DNA of 64,000 bases from Notolepis coatsorum (lineage: Eukaryota; Chordata; Actinopteri; Aulopiformes; Paralepididae): NCBI GenBank assembly GCA_963971535.1, contig OZ020589.1, positions 55,247,743 through 55,311,742 on the forward strand, read 5' to 3'. Made by a program: the position numbers and the translations under genes. Below, piece by piece: positions 23,100-35,700 of this stretch. Numbering within the stretch: position 1 is the stretch's first letter; the number at the start of each line of letters is the position of its first letter. The notes beneath the pieces were generated by a model. The model did not search any database, was not told where the DNA came from, and was given only the letters and a program-made list of their open reading frames with translations.

Positions 23100-23815
23100 T
23101 CTTCTTCTTCTTCTTCTTCTTTTGAATTTCCGGCAGAGTAGACGCATCGTGGCGTATTACTGCCCTCCGCACTTCTTTTGATGATCTTCTTCTTCTTCTT
23201 CTTCTTCTTCTTCTTCTTCTTCTTCTTCTTCTTCTTCTTCTTCTTCTTCTTCTTCTTCTTCTTCTTCTTCTTTCTTGGCGTATTTCTTCCCTCCTCATTT
23301 CTTATACTACACTAGTGGTGTTCCATCTTTAGGCCTCTTCAACTCACACTTTCTCCTTCTTCTCTGCTCCTCTTGCCTGTCCAATACTAATACATACACT
23401 AACGCTATATCCTCTGGTACAACTCTGAAGCATGCAGAAATTTCAGCACTGCCTCTGTGATCAACTGGTGGTTCTCATTATCCATGCCAAAGAATGATTT
23501 AAGAGAGAAGGAAGATACTCCCAGCTCTACCAGACTTTTATAAAAGATTTCCCTCTCTTTCCTATACCTTTCACATTTTAGGAAGACATGCCCGACAGTT
23601 TCAGTCTCTCCACATTCACACACCCCATCTGGATGTTTGCCCACAATGAACAAGCTACTGTTCAACCCACAGTGCCCCAGCCTCAGTCTACACATCTTCA
23701 CCCTATCACTCCTTGACCCATATCCCTCCACCTTGATCTTGACCCGAGGCTGCAGAGAGAAATAGTGCCTTCCCTTGGTCCCCCTTTCATCTTCTGAGAG
23801 AATTGTTGAATATAT
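23100..23815 (-). pseudogene. Nimb/I-type LINE ORF2 3' fragment
   Basis: The minus-strand frame 23824-23405 encodes a C-terminal segment with LRLGHCGLNSSLF and a cysteine-rich CECGETETVGHVFLKC motif, like the region after the RNase H domain in I-clade LINEs. The 3' UTR runs to a GAA-repeat tail (the CTT run at 23186-23272 on the plus strand) and an extra tail fragment at 23100-23150. It is 5' truncated. Confidence 0.65.
23186..23272 (+). repeat. (CTT)n microsatellite
   Basis: About 29 uninterrupted trinucleotides, the GAA-type tail of the minus-strand LINE fragment. Confidence 0.97.
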
Positions 23816-24172
23816 GTAACACAAATGTTCTAGAATGTTTGATTATGACATCATACTGTGACATCACAAATGTTCTAGAATGGTCTATTATGACATCATA
23901 CTGTGACATCACAACGGAACATGTTTGAGAGTAATTTGAATAATATAAATAATATGTTTGGTAAGGCTGTCCCCGAAGCCTGTTTTTGGGATTCAAACTT
24001 CGTCAGGGTTCGAATCTTCGTTTTTAATAAAATAATTAAAATAAAAAAAATAACATTTATTATTTTTTTATAATTTTTGATTATATATCCTCAAACTAAA
24101 TCCTCAATTTGAATAAAGTGATTCAAACTTCGTCAGGGTTTTTCGAACGGACATTCGAACCTTCGTTCTTAA

Positions 24173-25093
24173 CACTTTGGATGCCAGCGACGCGTTTTGT
24201 TGTTAGTTCATGCCGCCAGTTGAGTGCCGGCAACGCTATAGTTTGTTTGTCGTATTTTTTTTTATTGGCGATTTGAATTCATATTTCATCAATCGAGCCT
24301 CACGCTAGTGTTGCAGTCTCTCTGAGCTCAATTGGGAAGATACCGCCCCCTATCGTCTCTCCCTGTGTAACTGCACCCCATTAGTTTAGACTGATGAAGG
24401 GGGGGGGGGGGCCAGTTTCCTCAGGTTACTTTTCCTCAAGCCAACTGAAGAGACCAAGTGATCCGGCCCTCAAAACAGCGTGGATTATGTATTTCCAGCA
24501 CCCAACGCTGAATCAATAAACGCGATCGATATTTGGAATGGCGATCAGGAATTGGAATAATCATTTTGGATAACATCTGATCTGAGGTAAGGAATCTATT
24601 TTACCAGTCTTAGGATAATCAGAGCTGTTTTCACCTATATATCAACGTGTCCCATATGTGTGTGTGTGGCTGTGAGTGTGTGCTCGCTGATCAGGAAATA
24701 AGATAATCGATTTTTCAGCCCGCTTCCCTAGCGTGCATAAGTCCACATATACTATCGATAATCTAGCGTTTATTTGAAAACGATTCATAAATAGGCCGAA
24801 AAATGACAACGTTTTTGTGTATGCCAGAATATTCCAGTAAATGCCGTTTATCACGGAATCTATATTTTCCTGAAAAACTAGGGCTTTTCAAAATGCTATA
24901 AAACGGAAATGAACCGATTAAAAAACAATCCGTTTCGACAATGTTGACTGCAAACAAGTCATTGATAAGCGACGGGCAGATTAGACACATAGCCATAATT
25001 TAAGACAGAGATTATGCGTTCACAACGCTATCATTGAAGTGGGTGCTGGCATTTAACCACATTTTACCATGTTAACTAGTGGCATCCAAAGTG
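24173..25093. mobile_element. piggyBac-like MITE, unit 1
   Basis: 921 bp with perfect 14-bp inverted ends CACTTTGGATGCCA / TGGCATCCAAAGTG, flanked by TTAA at 24169-24172 and 25094-25097. No coding capacity; it has a G run near 24400. TTAA duplication with such termini is typical of piggyBac-type elements, which is the basis of the family call. Confidence 0.85.
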
Positions 25094-25160
25094 TTAATAA
25101 AAAAAAACTAAATCAAACTAAATCCTCAATTTGAATAAAGTGATTAAAACTTCTTCAGGG

Positions 25161-25571
25161 CTGGAGGGCGGTCAGGTGGCGTAGCGGAGATTGCGCTCGT
25201 CACCAATGCAAGAGGCTGCGGTCTCGACACCCGGAGCCAGCATTGCTTGGGGCTTGGGCTGATCGCTATACTAACCCGCTTGGCTGGGTTAGGGGGAGGG
25301 CAAGTCACGGGTGGGGATCTGGCGCTGTGGACAGCGATGCCCACAGGTCAGGTCTGGGCGCCCGCTCAGCGGAGGCAGGACCCAATGGAGGCAGCGTGCC
25401 CTCCCACGCGTTACACCTCACCAATGAGTCCTCACTGCCAGGTGAAAAAAGAGTGTGCACAACAAACAGGTAGGGGAGGGGGGGAATTGGCACAATGACC
25501 AAATTGGAACGGGGAGAAAACAGAAAAATCTGAGAAAGAGAGGATGGATACAAAAGAAATTATAAAAAAAA
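25161..25571 (+). repeat. tRNA-derived SINE, unit 1
   Basis: Pol III A-box-like GGTGGCGTAGCGG and B-box-like GGTCTCGACACCC near the 5' end and an A-rich tail, flanked by imperfect duplications AAACTTCTTCAGGG and AAACGTCATCAGGG. Copies in units 2 and 3 differ by only a few bases. Confidence 0.7.
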
Positions 25572-26030
25572 AAACGTCATCAGGGTTTTTCGAACGGACG
25601 TTCAAACCTTCGTTTTTAATTTAAAAGTATTCTCATTTTCTTTTATAATTTTTTTTTTACTTTTTATACCCTCAAACTAAATCCTCAATTTGAATAAAGT
25701 GATTAATCTGATTAAATTAGTCTTTTTTCATTTATTATTTTGTTAGTGATGTAATCAAAAATAACACTTGGAACAAAAAAAAACAATAATATACGATTGG
25801 TAAACACTCTGACTAACCAAAACACTTAAGGCGAGATAGGCAAATATACTTTTTTTTGTTGATTTTGAGATTTTGTTATATTTTGCGTCCTAAACATGTC
25901 TTCTATGCAACTAGTGACAATAAAACGTCAATAACACACATTTAGTTGTTTATTTTACTTAATTTTGCCTTATTGCATCCATAAATGTGCACATATTTCA
26001 AAGTCAAAGTCAAAGATTAGTATTGCCATG

Positions 26031-27564
26031 CAGGGCCGCCTCAGGGGGTGTGCGAGCAGTGCGGTCGCACAGGGCCTCGCAGGAAGGGGGGCCTCGCAAA
26101 AAAAAAAAAAAAAAAAAAAAAATTATTAATTTTTTTTTATTATTATTATTATTATTATTCTTTTTTTTTTTTTGCGAGGCCCCCCTTCCCGCGAGGCCCT
26201 TTTTCATCACAGACCTAAAATCTAGTTTTGCTTATATGCTTATATATTTCACATTAGACACGTTTGTAGAATGTGTCTGACTTGTTCCTGGGTCTGCAGT
26301 CCTGCAGACATACTCACTATTGGAGCTCAGCCTCTGGGGTTCTGCAGCAGACATACTATTGGTTTCAATGAAGGGAGTGGTTTTACTTACATCATGTGTA
26401 GTAGTACGCCGGCGCCGCGTGAGTCAGCTGCGTTTGACTATTTCGCGCGTGCAGCTTTTGACTATGCTTAGTTATGCCAGCCAAGACGAAGAAAGAGGTC
26501 GGTCATTATCATCATTATCAGTCGGTCGGTCACCAAGGAACGTTGACGAAAGGCCTCTCGCTAGCGGGACAAATGGCCGGAGCCTTGTCATGGTATAGCC
26601 ATGATGATGTCGGCTAGTAGCTAGCTTAGCTAAAGGCTAACTAGCGTTAGCTAACCTATTCAGAGGAGCGAGGCGAGGCGAGTGGATGTCTTTTCAAAAG
26701 AAGGAGAAGAGAACTTGTGAGCAGATAAATCTGTTAGGCAGCAATACGCCGAAAGGTGTCCAGTCTGCCGGAAAGTACTCGAAGAAGAAGAAGAAGAAAT
26801 TACACCGTGGCGTGGGCCAAGAAAGTCTCCTTCCAACTTTACCATTGGCGCCGGCGTTGATACTGCGTTATGGTGAGTCAACCTATGATTATATACCCGC
26901 CGTGGACCTGACCTATCTCTCTTTCTCTCTCTCTGGAGCCAAACTGGTCGACTAGCTAATACTACTAGTAGCTAACGGTGTGTGCCTGATTGAGCTAACT
27001 GTTAGCCAGTTAGCTGTTTAGCGTCAGCTGGGAACGTTCGTTTGATGCTATCAGTTAGCCTTGAGAATAGCAGGCCCTTTGACAGAAGATGTAGTCGGGC
27101 CTGCACCATGACAAGGCTCTGGCCATAGCTTCTTTTTGTCCCGCCAGCGAGAGGCCTTTCGTCAACGTGGAGACCTGTGTTGCGGCCTTTCGCCCTGCGT
27201 TCCTCGTGCAGGTAAGATTAATGAAAATGTCATGACATTACCCCACTCTTCCTTCCTTCCCCTCCCGAATGTTTTGTTAATAACGATGTTTTTCTTCCAG
27301 GCAAAACATATGCTACTTCACAACATTTGGAGATACGACATGTGCTGTGTGTGAATGTCTTGGTCGTTTGTGTAGCTTGGGTAGCGTTGGGCCGTTGGCC
27401 AAAGCTGTGTGTGTCACAGTACCTGGCTAGCCTATTTAGCTGATGTCGGCCATTGGCTCCTTGCTGCTTTGGTTTCTCTATAGACCCTCTTCTCTTTGGA
27501 TTTAAGTGTTGATCTTTGTCCTTTTTGATCTCTCATACATGCTCTCTCTCTAACACACACACAT

Positions 27565-27647
<83 letters not shown>

Positions 27648-28132
27648 CATGCTCTCTCTCTAACACACATGCACTCTCTCTCTCTCTCTCTCTTTCTAAC
27701 ACACACAGTCTGCCTATGGCGGCCTTTCTCGATGGCTAGGCTGTGCTCGCTGAGTCTGTATAGTCAAGGATCTTCAGTCACAGTGCTCAGGTATTCTGCC
27801 ACTGTGTACTCTCTGTTTAGGGCCAAATAGCATTTCAATTTCTTTCTAATGTGTCTCTCTCTCTCTCTGTACACTGTATATTGACTGTATGAACGGGAGC
27901 TCTCTCTCGCTCTCTCTTTTGCTATATGTTGACTGTATCATGCCCCGCCTCGGGCAGCGCTATTATTTAAGAATATGTTGACTGTATGAAAAAAAGAAAA
28001 AAAATAAAAAAAAATATATATATATATATGATTTTTTATTTATTTTTTTTAACCTTTTGGGGGGGGGGGGGGGGGGGGGGGGGCTCGCGTTAAATCTCGC
28101 ACAGGGCCTCGCATTTCTCCCAGGCGGCCCTG
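26031..28132. mobile_element. hAT-type element inserted only in unit 1
   Basis: Termini CAGGGCCGCCT and AGGCGGCCCTG, with the 8-bp target duplication TTGCCATG at 26023-26030 and 28133-28140. Units 2 and 3 have the empty site (near 43317 and 49547). No transposase remains. Near the left end are inverted arms 26072-26105 and about 26165-26199 around an A/T-rich loop. Inside are exon-like pieces with a GTGAGT donor (26874), a GTAAGA donor (27212) and a TTCTTCCAG acceptor (27300), a CT microsatellite, and a 25-G run (28059-28083). Confidence 0.88.
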
Positions 28133-28811
28133 TTGCCATGTATGGACGAATCCACATTGGAATAATTAATTTTTTTTTTTTTTTTTTTTTTTTTGCGAGG
28201 CCCCCCTTCCCGCGAGGCCCTTTTTCATCACAGACCTAAAATCTAGTTTTGCTTATATGCTTATATATTTCACATTAGACACGTTTGTAGAATGTGTCTG
28301 ACTTGTTCCTGCCTCTGCGGCTCTGCAGACTGCAGTTTTCCGGTTTCTGCGGCTTTGCTGCTCTACAGATTTTAGGATAGTGTTTCCGGGCTCTTCTCCC
28401 GTCCGCCGTAATACACCAAATAGAAGAAGAAGAAGAAGAAGAAGAAGACACACGAGGTAGAGGGATGATCTAATTCAGCGCTATTCAGAGGAGCCAGTGG
28501 ATGTCTTTTCAAAAGCAGCATGGATCAGAAGAAATTACACCGTGGGCCAAGAAAGTCTCCTTCCAACTTTACCATTGGCATTGATACTGCGTTATGGTGA
28601 GTTCAACCTATTATTATATTCCCGCCGTGGATCTATCTCTCTCTCTCTCTCTCTGGAGCCAAACTGGTCGACTAGCTGTAGCCTGTTGTAGTATGGAGTT
28701 AGTAGCTAACGGTGTGTGGCCTGGTGTCAGCGCCTGTATTGCTTTTCTCATGTTGTAGTTTCAGTGGTAGTGCGTTAGCTAATGGTTAGCGATAGCCGGG
28801 TTGAGCTAACT

Positions 28812-28918
28812 GGCTAACTGATAGCATCAAAGTAACGTGCACAGCCAGCAGCTAACGTCGTAGCTAGCTGCCGGCTAGCTGCCGGCTGCGCACGTTACTT
28901 TGATGCTATCAGTTAGCC
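28812..28918. repeat. Inverted repeat with 43-nt arms
   Basis: Arms 28812-28854 and 28876-28918 pair with two mismatches around a 21-nt loop of GCTAGC-like sequence. The same structure is at 43983-44025 with 44047-44089. Confidence 0.9.
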
Positions 28919-29451
28919 TAGGCTAGAGTTAGCTGTTAGCTTGTGCTACGAGTCGACCATTGACATTAGCCGTGAGAATAGCAGGGGGTTCTGGCTTATT
29001 TTGTCCCGCCAGCGAGAGGCCTTTCGTCAACGTGGAGACCTGTGTGTTGCGGCCTTTCGCCCTGCGTTCCTTGGTGCATGTAAGATTAATGAAAATGTCA
29101 TGACATTACCCCACTCTTCCTTCCTTCCCCTCCCGAATGTTTTGTTAATAACGATGTTTTTTTCCAGGCAAAACATATGCTACTTCACAACATTTGGAGA
29201 TACGACATGTGCTGTGTGTGAATGTCTTGGTCGTTTGTGTAGTCTGGGTAGCGTTGGGCCGTTGGCCAAAGCTGTGTGTGGCCTGGTGTCACAGTACCTG
29301 GCTAGCCTATTTAGCTGATGTCGGCCATTGGCTCCTTGCTGCTTTGGTTTCTCTGGTATAGACCCTCTTCTCTTTGGATTTAAGTGTTGATCTTTGTCCT
29401 TTTGGATCTCTCATACATGCTCTCTCTCTAACACACATGACAAACACACAT

Positions 29452-29492
<41 letters not shown>

Positions 29493-29973
29493 CATGCTCT
29501 CTCTCTAACACACATGCTCTCTCTCTCTCTCTCTTTCTAACACACACAGTCTGCCTATGGCGGCCTTTCTCGATGGCTAGGCTGTGCTCGCTGAGTCTGT
29601 ACATAGTCAAGGATCTTCAGTCACAGTGCTCAGGTATTCTGCCACTGTGTACTCTCTGTTTAGGGCCAAATAGAATTTCAATTTCTTTCCAATGTGTGTC
29701 TCTCTCTCTCTCTCTTTGGATTTAAGTGTTGATCTTTGTCCTTTTGGATCTCTCATACATGCTCTCTCTCTAACACACACACACATGACAAACACACACA
29801 TGCTCTCTCTCTCTCTTTCTAACACACACAGTCTGCCTATGGCGGCCTTTCTCGATGGCTAGGCTGTGCTCGCTGAGTCTGTACATAGTCAAGGATCTTC
29901 AGTCACAGTGCTCAGGTATTCTGCCACTGTGTACTCTCTGTTTAGGGCCAAATAGCATTTCAATTTCTTTCCA

Positions 29974-30008
<35 letters not shown>

Positions 30009-30156
30009 GATGTCCTTTTGGATCTCTCATACATGCTCTCTCTCTAACACACACACACATGACAAACACACACATGCTCTCTCTCTCTCTTTCTAACACA
30101 CACAGTCTGCCTATGGCGGCCTTTCTCGATGGCTAGGCTGTGCTCGCTGAGTCTGT

Positions 30157-30363
30157 ACATAGTCAAGGATCTTCAGTCACAGTGCTCAGGTATTCTGCCA
30201 CTGTGTACTCTCTGTTTAGGGCCAAATAGCATTTCAATTTATTTCCAATGTGTCTCTCTCTCTCTCTCTCTTTGGATTTAAGTGTTGATCTTTGTCCTTT
30301 TGGATCTCTCATACATGCTCTCTCTCTAACACACACACACACACACACATGACAAACACACAT

Positions 30364-30437
<74 letters not shown>

Positions 30438-30484
30438 ACACACAGAGTCTGCCTAGCGGCCGCCATAGGCAGACTGTGTGTGTT

Positions 30485-30527
<43 letters not shown>

Positions 30528-30731
30528 ATGTGTGTTTGTCATGTGTGTGTGTGTTAGAGAGAGAGCATGTATGAGAGATCCAAAAGGACAAAGATCAACA
30601 CTTAAATCCAAAGAGAGAGAGAGAGAGAGAGACACATTGGAATGAAATTGAAATGCTATTTGGCCCTAAACAGAGAGTACACAGTGGCAGAATACCTGAG
30701 CACTGTGACTGAAGATCCTTGACTATGTACA
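30157..30731. repeat. Large palindrome centred on GCGGCCGC
   Basis: The ~280-bp CT-rich unit before 30456 is repeated in reverse complement after 30463 (TCTGCCTA | GCGGCCGC | CATAGGCAGA). A matching palindrome is centred at 45603-45610 in unit 2. Confidence 0.85.
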
Positions 30732-31268
30732 GCATACTTACATGCTCCTATAGAGGAAGATTATTCCTAGAACAACCTGAGGGTTCTAGAATGTCCTATT
30801 ATGACATCATACGGTGACATCACAAATGTTCTAGAATGTTTGATTATGACATCATACTGTGACATCACAAATGTTCTAGAATGGTCTATTATGACATCAT
30901 ACTGTGACATCACAACGGAACATGTTTGAGTTCCATTTGAATAATATAAATAATTATGTATGGTAAGGCTGTCCCCGAAGCCTGTTTTTGGGATTCAAAC
31001 TTCGTCAGGGTTCTTCGAACGGACGTTCGAACCTTCATTTTTAATAAAAGAATTTAAATAAAAAAATGTATTCTCATAATTTCTTTTATACATATATATT
31101 TTTTTATATCCTCAAACTAAATCCTCAATTTGAATAAAGTGATTAATCTGATTAAATTAGTATTTTTTCTTTTAACTTTCCAGCCCCCTGTCAACTGTCA
31201 AATGATGTCAACCTGAATTAACATTCAGTATTCAATATGGTCTGATATTAACATTCAGTATTCAATAG

Positions 31269-32652
31269 TGTTGTGAAGGATCAGATTAAACCGAATATAT
31301 ATATTTATGGATATATATTTAATAGTATTTGTATATCGTTTGATATCCCTTGTATATTCTTTGTACATATACACTGAATATCCCTTTAGTCTACTACAGC
31401 CCATAATAGTTAATTCTCTCATTGGACAAGAACCTGGCGCCAGCAGACAAGCCCCTTGAGTCAAGTTCAATAGTGCCGACGAACATGTCCCAACTAGCCC
31501 CGGTTCCGCGTAGGAATACGGCTACCGAAATATGAATGGTACTATTTGTTCACCGTGCATATAAATAGGGCGCAAGTAAAGTAGAACTTTCTTTTAGTCC
31601 ATTAGTCCTTTACCCTCCAACCTAGTAACAGACCTCACCCACGACCCACGTGTGGTGCAGTATGGCCTATTTTGGCCCCAGAATAGGCATTGAGACCTCG
31701 TGTAAATTCATAGCTGAATTGTCATAGTTTGGCACTGTACCGTCGAGTGGGACGTATTTCTATTAAGTAATAATAGTCTATTATGTATGGTGCATCGTTC
31801 GGTTAAAGTTCTAAAGTGAGCAGCACCCCCATCGTTTCCTCGCGTTATCTAGAGTCTTAACCAGGCTGGGCAGACCACGCGTGGTGCTTTCATCCGAGGA
31901 GTTCTGGGCGAGGACGAGTGGACCTGCACATTGGATTACCTACCCGGACGACTGCTGAGCCTATACGGCATGGAATATCTATTTGCTTTGGGTGCTTTGA
32001 TTTGTGGAGCGGATAACAGCCAACGCCAGTGAGTGTTGGAATTACCCCCGAGAGGAGCCCAGGTGAGACGGCGCTCAACCCAGACCGAGGCCGCCTCGCT
32101 TCTCCTTCGTTGTGGACCTACAGCTACCGTCTACAAGAGGGCCCAAGTGTATTCATCTGTGGATCAAGATCCTGCGGGCACTGTTTTCTGTACCTGAATT
32201 CTCCCCAGGAATCGTTGGCCAGATGGGATGCAGCTGACGGCTCTCCAAACCCCCCCCCCCCCCTTACTGACTTACAACCAGCAGGACCCCTTTAGTATCC
32301 CGCTATAATCCTTAAGTACCATCGCTATAGTTTCCCTAAAGAACCAGGTTGTATACTTGCTTCCTGCGTAACCAGAGATTGGACATTCAGTGTTGATTTG
32401 CCTACGAATACTCATTTGCCTTACAAGTGCATTCAAATCATAAATGTAATTAAGTGAATGTTGTATATACCTTTTGCTATATTAAACCTTCGACTGTTAT
32501 ATTTGTGTGGACCTGGTTTCATATGTGGGAAAGTGTTCATCATACTTAGATATCGTGTACTGGATGGCCAGAAGTTAAAGTACATCAAGCGGTAGTGGTT
32601 TAATGATACCATACTTATCAATACAGTCAGGGAATTGTACCCCTCAGTTACA
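31269..32652 (+). repeat. BEL 5' LTR
   Basis: TGTTGTGAAGG to GTTACA, 1,384 bp. It holds the TATA-type box CATATAAATAGGG near 31559, a G/C-rich leader, a C run near 32258 and an ATTAAA motif near 32482 that may serve for polyadenylation. Confidence 0.92.
31556..31572 (+). promoter_or_regulatory. BEL LTR TATA box
   Basis: GCATATAAATAGGGCGC matches a strong TATA box and is conserved in the 3' LTR near 38886. Confidence 0.6.
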
Positions 32653-32654
32653 AT

Positions 32655-32671
32655 TGGTCCTTCGAGCCGGA
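32655..32671 (+). other. BEL primer-binding site, tRNA-Tyr type
   Basis: TGGTCCTTCGAGCCGGA begins two bases after the LTR. Its reverse complement, TCCGGCTCGAAGGACCA, matches the 3' end (with CCA) of eukaryotic tRNA-Tyr as I know it. Confidence 0.8.
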
Positions 32672-32720
32672 GGGTAACTAGTGTAATATTAATATAGTGT
32701 TATTAATATTGAAATGGCCT

Positions 32721-35700
32721 ATGATGAACACTCCACGAAACGGTCCTCCTAACGTAGAACGCCCGCGGCGCAGACGACAGACACCTCAGTACTTAGAGGA
32801 TTACGCTGTCAGTCAACTACCTAGCCTTCTACAGACGGTAAACGCGGTAAAAGTAGAAAGTAAAATTATGTCTGACCTTAACGACCAGGTTACCCCGACC
32901 ACAGAGGCCCTAGTGGGTTCTAATGTAACTGACCAAGCTCACGGTGGGGACCAGGAGGGAACAGACATGCCTTTACCCCCCGCCAATACCGAAGAAGTAG
33001 TCCCCGACCAGCTCCGGGAGGAAGACAACCCTCCAGAGGTGGAACCCTGCACGGAACAAGATGAGGAGAGCACCGAGGAGATAGAGCTCCAGGACTCCCC
33101 AACGAGGACAGCCAGGAGCGGCTCACCTCTACAAGCGTCTTCCCCCAGCGAGGCGGAGAGGATGCTGTCACAGGCGTTCCTCGTCAGCCTGACAGCCTCT
33201 ACCGAACGCGATCGACTCCAGGGTGAACGCGATCGACTTCAGGGTGAACGCGATCGACTCCAAACACAGCAACGGAGCGAAGAAGAGCACATACGCCTGG
33301 AGATGAGACGCCTTCAGACGGAAGAGAATATGGCAAGAGACCGGTCCGACACCCAGCGCGCCGCTGACGGTGCCCAAAGAGAAGCAGAGCGCGACATCGC
33401 TCTCATCCAGCGCGAAGCCGAGCGCGACAGACTACAAGCCGAGCGCGACAGACTACAAGCGCAGCTAATGGAGCAGCTGATCACCAGGGCAACACCCTCT
33501 CCCTCCGCCAGGGGTTCAAGGGCCTCGTCGAGACAACAGTCAAGGGCAGCATCCCCTAATCGACCAAGCGACCCTGAACTTGACCACCAGAGAGAGCCTA
33601 TACCCCCCGCAGACCCCCTTTCCCGACCGGTCCAAGCGAGACCCAGCTACAAGGAAGGAGCAGCATACACTGCGGAGAGGCTAAATAAACGACTACAGGA
33701 TCTAGAGGACCTGACAGAAGAAGAAGAGGGAGAGGAGGAGAACCAAGCCCGACGACAGCACAGTACTCCACCGGACCAGGAGGTCCAGTACAGCCCAGGC
33801 TATACCCCCGCGGCGCTGCGCTACAGACCCCCGACTCTATTCACGCGTGAGCATGACGCACGACCAGCCCCGAGGAACAGCACCTGGACCAGCGGGCCAT
33901 GGTACCCTGCCGGTACCAGCCCACAGAGAGGCGCAAGAGGAGACTCGCCTAGGAGGCCTCTCTCCCAACGCTCACCGATGTGCCAGCCATCCACGGCGTC
34001 ATACATTGGCACACCGACGTTTCCAGACTTCACCCATGAGAATCGAGCACAGTACACGGAGCTCCGGATGTGCTTAGAGACAATGATGGTGGATGTCGTT
34101 GACGAACGCCACAAGTATGCAATATTACTGAAGCACCTGAAAGTACCCCGAGCGCACAATATAGCGCTAGCCTATGCCACCTCTACGACCCCATACACCG
34201 CGGCTCTAGCAGCGCTGGACCAGAGATATGGACGTATATGGGATTACGTAATCCAAGAGATAAGGCATATTGACCGCCTACCCCCAGCAACAGACAATCG
34301 CTCACTAGACGACCTGTCTATAAAAGTGCAGTCCCTGGTAGGGATGCTGGGAGCGCAACGAGAAAAGGGTATGCACGAGCTATACGCCAACTCTAACGTC
34401 GAGAGGATTTTAGAGAAGCTGCCGCCCGCCAGACAAGAGCGCTTTAGGCGGCAAAGAGACCACCGTGATCCTAACGGTCCCGAACCATCCCTCCTCGATT
34501 TAGCCGACTTCCTGACGAGAGAAGTCAGCAGCCTACGCTTGGATACATTCGTGCGGAGCACACCAAGCTCCAGAGAGGGACCTAGGAGAGTAAATGATGG
34601 AAGAAGATCAGTGACTGTCATGCACCAATCAGAATCAGTACCGAGCAGTAAGAACCACAGTACCCCCTCGAGAAAAGAGAAGTGGAAGATGGTGTGCCCG
34701 TACTGCGAGAAGGAACACTGGCTGTCACAATGTGACCTGTTCAAGAAGATGAATGCAGAAGAAGTGAGTCAATGGATAAAGTCCAACAGGCGCTGTTACC
34801 GATGTGCGCGCAGTCACATGGCAGCCGAGTGCCGCCTAAAGAAGAGGTGCAGTCGGTGTGACGGAGCCCACCTAGATGTCCTACACGACAGTAACAGAAG
34901 AAAGCCTGCACCTGCACCATCGAGCAGCACAAAGGCAAGTGTCATGTACATTGACCCCGCCAGCAGCAGCGGCGCCCAGGTGCTCTTAAAGGTAGTCCGT
35001 GTAACATTGAGCCACCAAGATAAAGTCATGGACACTTACGCCGTCCTTGATGCCGGGTCAGAGAAGACCCTTCTCCTCGCATCCGCTGCGGCCCAGCTGG
35101 GACTGCGGGGGAGCGAGAACCAGATGACGATTCGGACAATAAGAAGAGATTTAAAGACGATAAAAGGCGAGAATGTCTCCTTCACTATCGCAGCAAGCGG
35201 GCAGCCAGAGAGACGGTATAGGATTACAAATGCTTTCACCAGCCAAGAAATAGGACTATCACAGTACACCTACCCCATCGCCAAGCTGATGGATAAATAT
35301 GTGCACCTGCGTCAACTACCTATCCCGCTCATAGACGGCGCCACCCCGACCCTGCTGATAGGCTCCGACCATGCAGACCTCATAGTCCCGATAGACCGGG
35401 TCCATACAGGACCCAGAGGCTGTCCTGCAGCAGTCGAGACCCGCCTAGGATGGACACTACAAGGCCCCCTCGCTAAATCTCTCAACCGAACAGCAGCCAC
35501 TAGCTGCCTCCACTCCAGAGTGACAGAAGAAGACACCACTCTCCTGCAGCATGTCGAGAGGCTATGGACACTAGAGACAATACCCTTTAAGAACGAAAAG
35601 AAAGACATTCGTTCTAAAGAAGACATTTACGCCATAAACCTCCTCAAGCAAGGGACAAAGAGAGTCACAGTCGGCGGAGTGATGAGATACGCAACTCCAC

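Larger units (their letters stand above)
22311..30782. repeat. Tandem complex unit 1
   Basis: In order: a 45-bp CRE-like minisatellite (22328-22562), hAT-like remnant with GGCTGTCCCCGAAGCC, a conserved block (22911-23100), a LINE fragment (23100-23815), a second 45-bp array (23819-23912), the piggyBac-like MITE, a SINE, an AT-rich block to about 26020, the hAT insertion 26031-28132, and a hAT-derived block with GTTAGC hairpins and CT-rich repeats. The same order recurs in units 2 and 3. Confidence 0.85.
28163..30782. repeat. hAT-derived block of unit 1 with hairpins and CT-rich tandem repeats
   Basis: It starts inside the right arm of the hAT hairpin (GCGAGGCCCCCCTTCCCGCG) and parallels the inside of the element at 26031, so it is a left-truncated relative. 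It contains a 43-nt inverted repeat (28812-28854 with 28876-28918) and exon-like pieces with donor and acceptor signals. Several ~280-bp repeats of CT runs plus GGATTTAAGTGTTGATC follow from 29370, then an inverted copy after a GCGGCCGC centre at 30456. No gene is called. Confidence 0.7.

Noticed and set aside
23068-23298. Poly-arginine frame
   Set aside because: Translation of the CTT/GAA microsatellite.
25161-25240. A tRNA gene in the GGTGGCGTAGCGG region
   Set aside because: A and B boxes are present but no complete cloverleaf; the A-rich tail and flanking duplications fit a SINE.
27432-30591. Alternating Arg-Glu or Ser-Leu frames
   Set aside because: Products of CT/GA microsatellites in the hAT-derived blocks.
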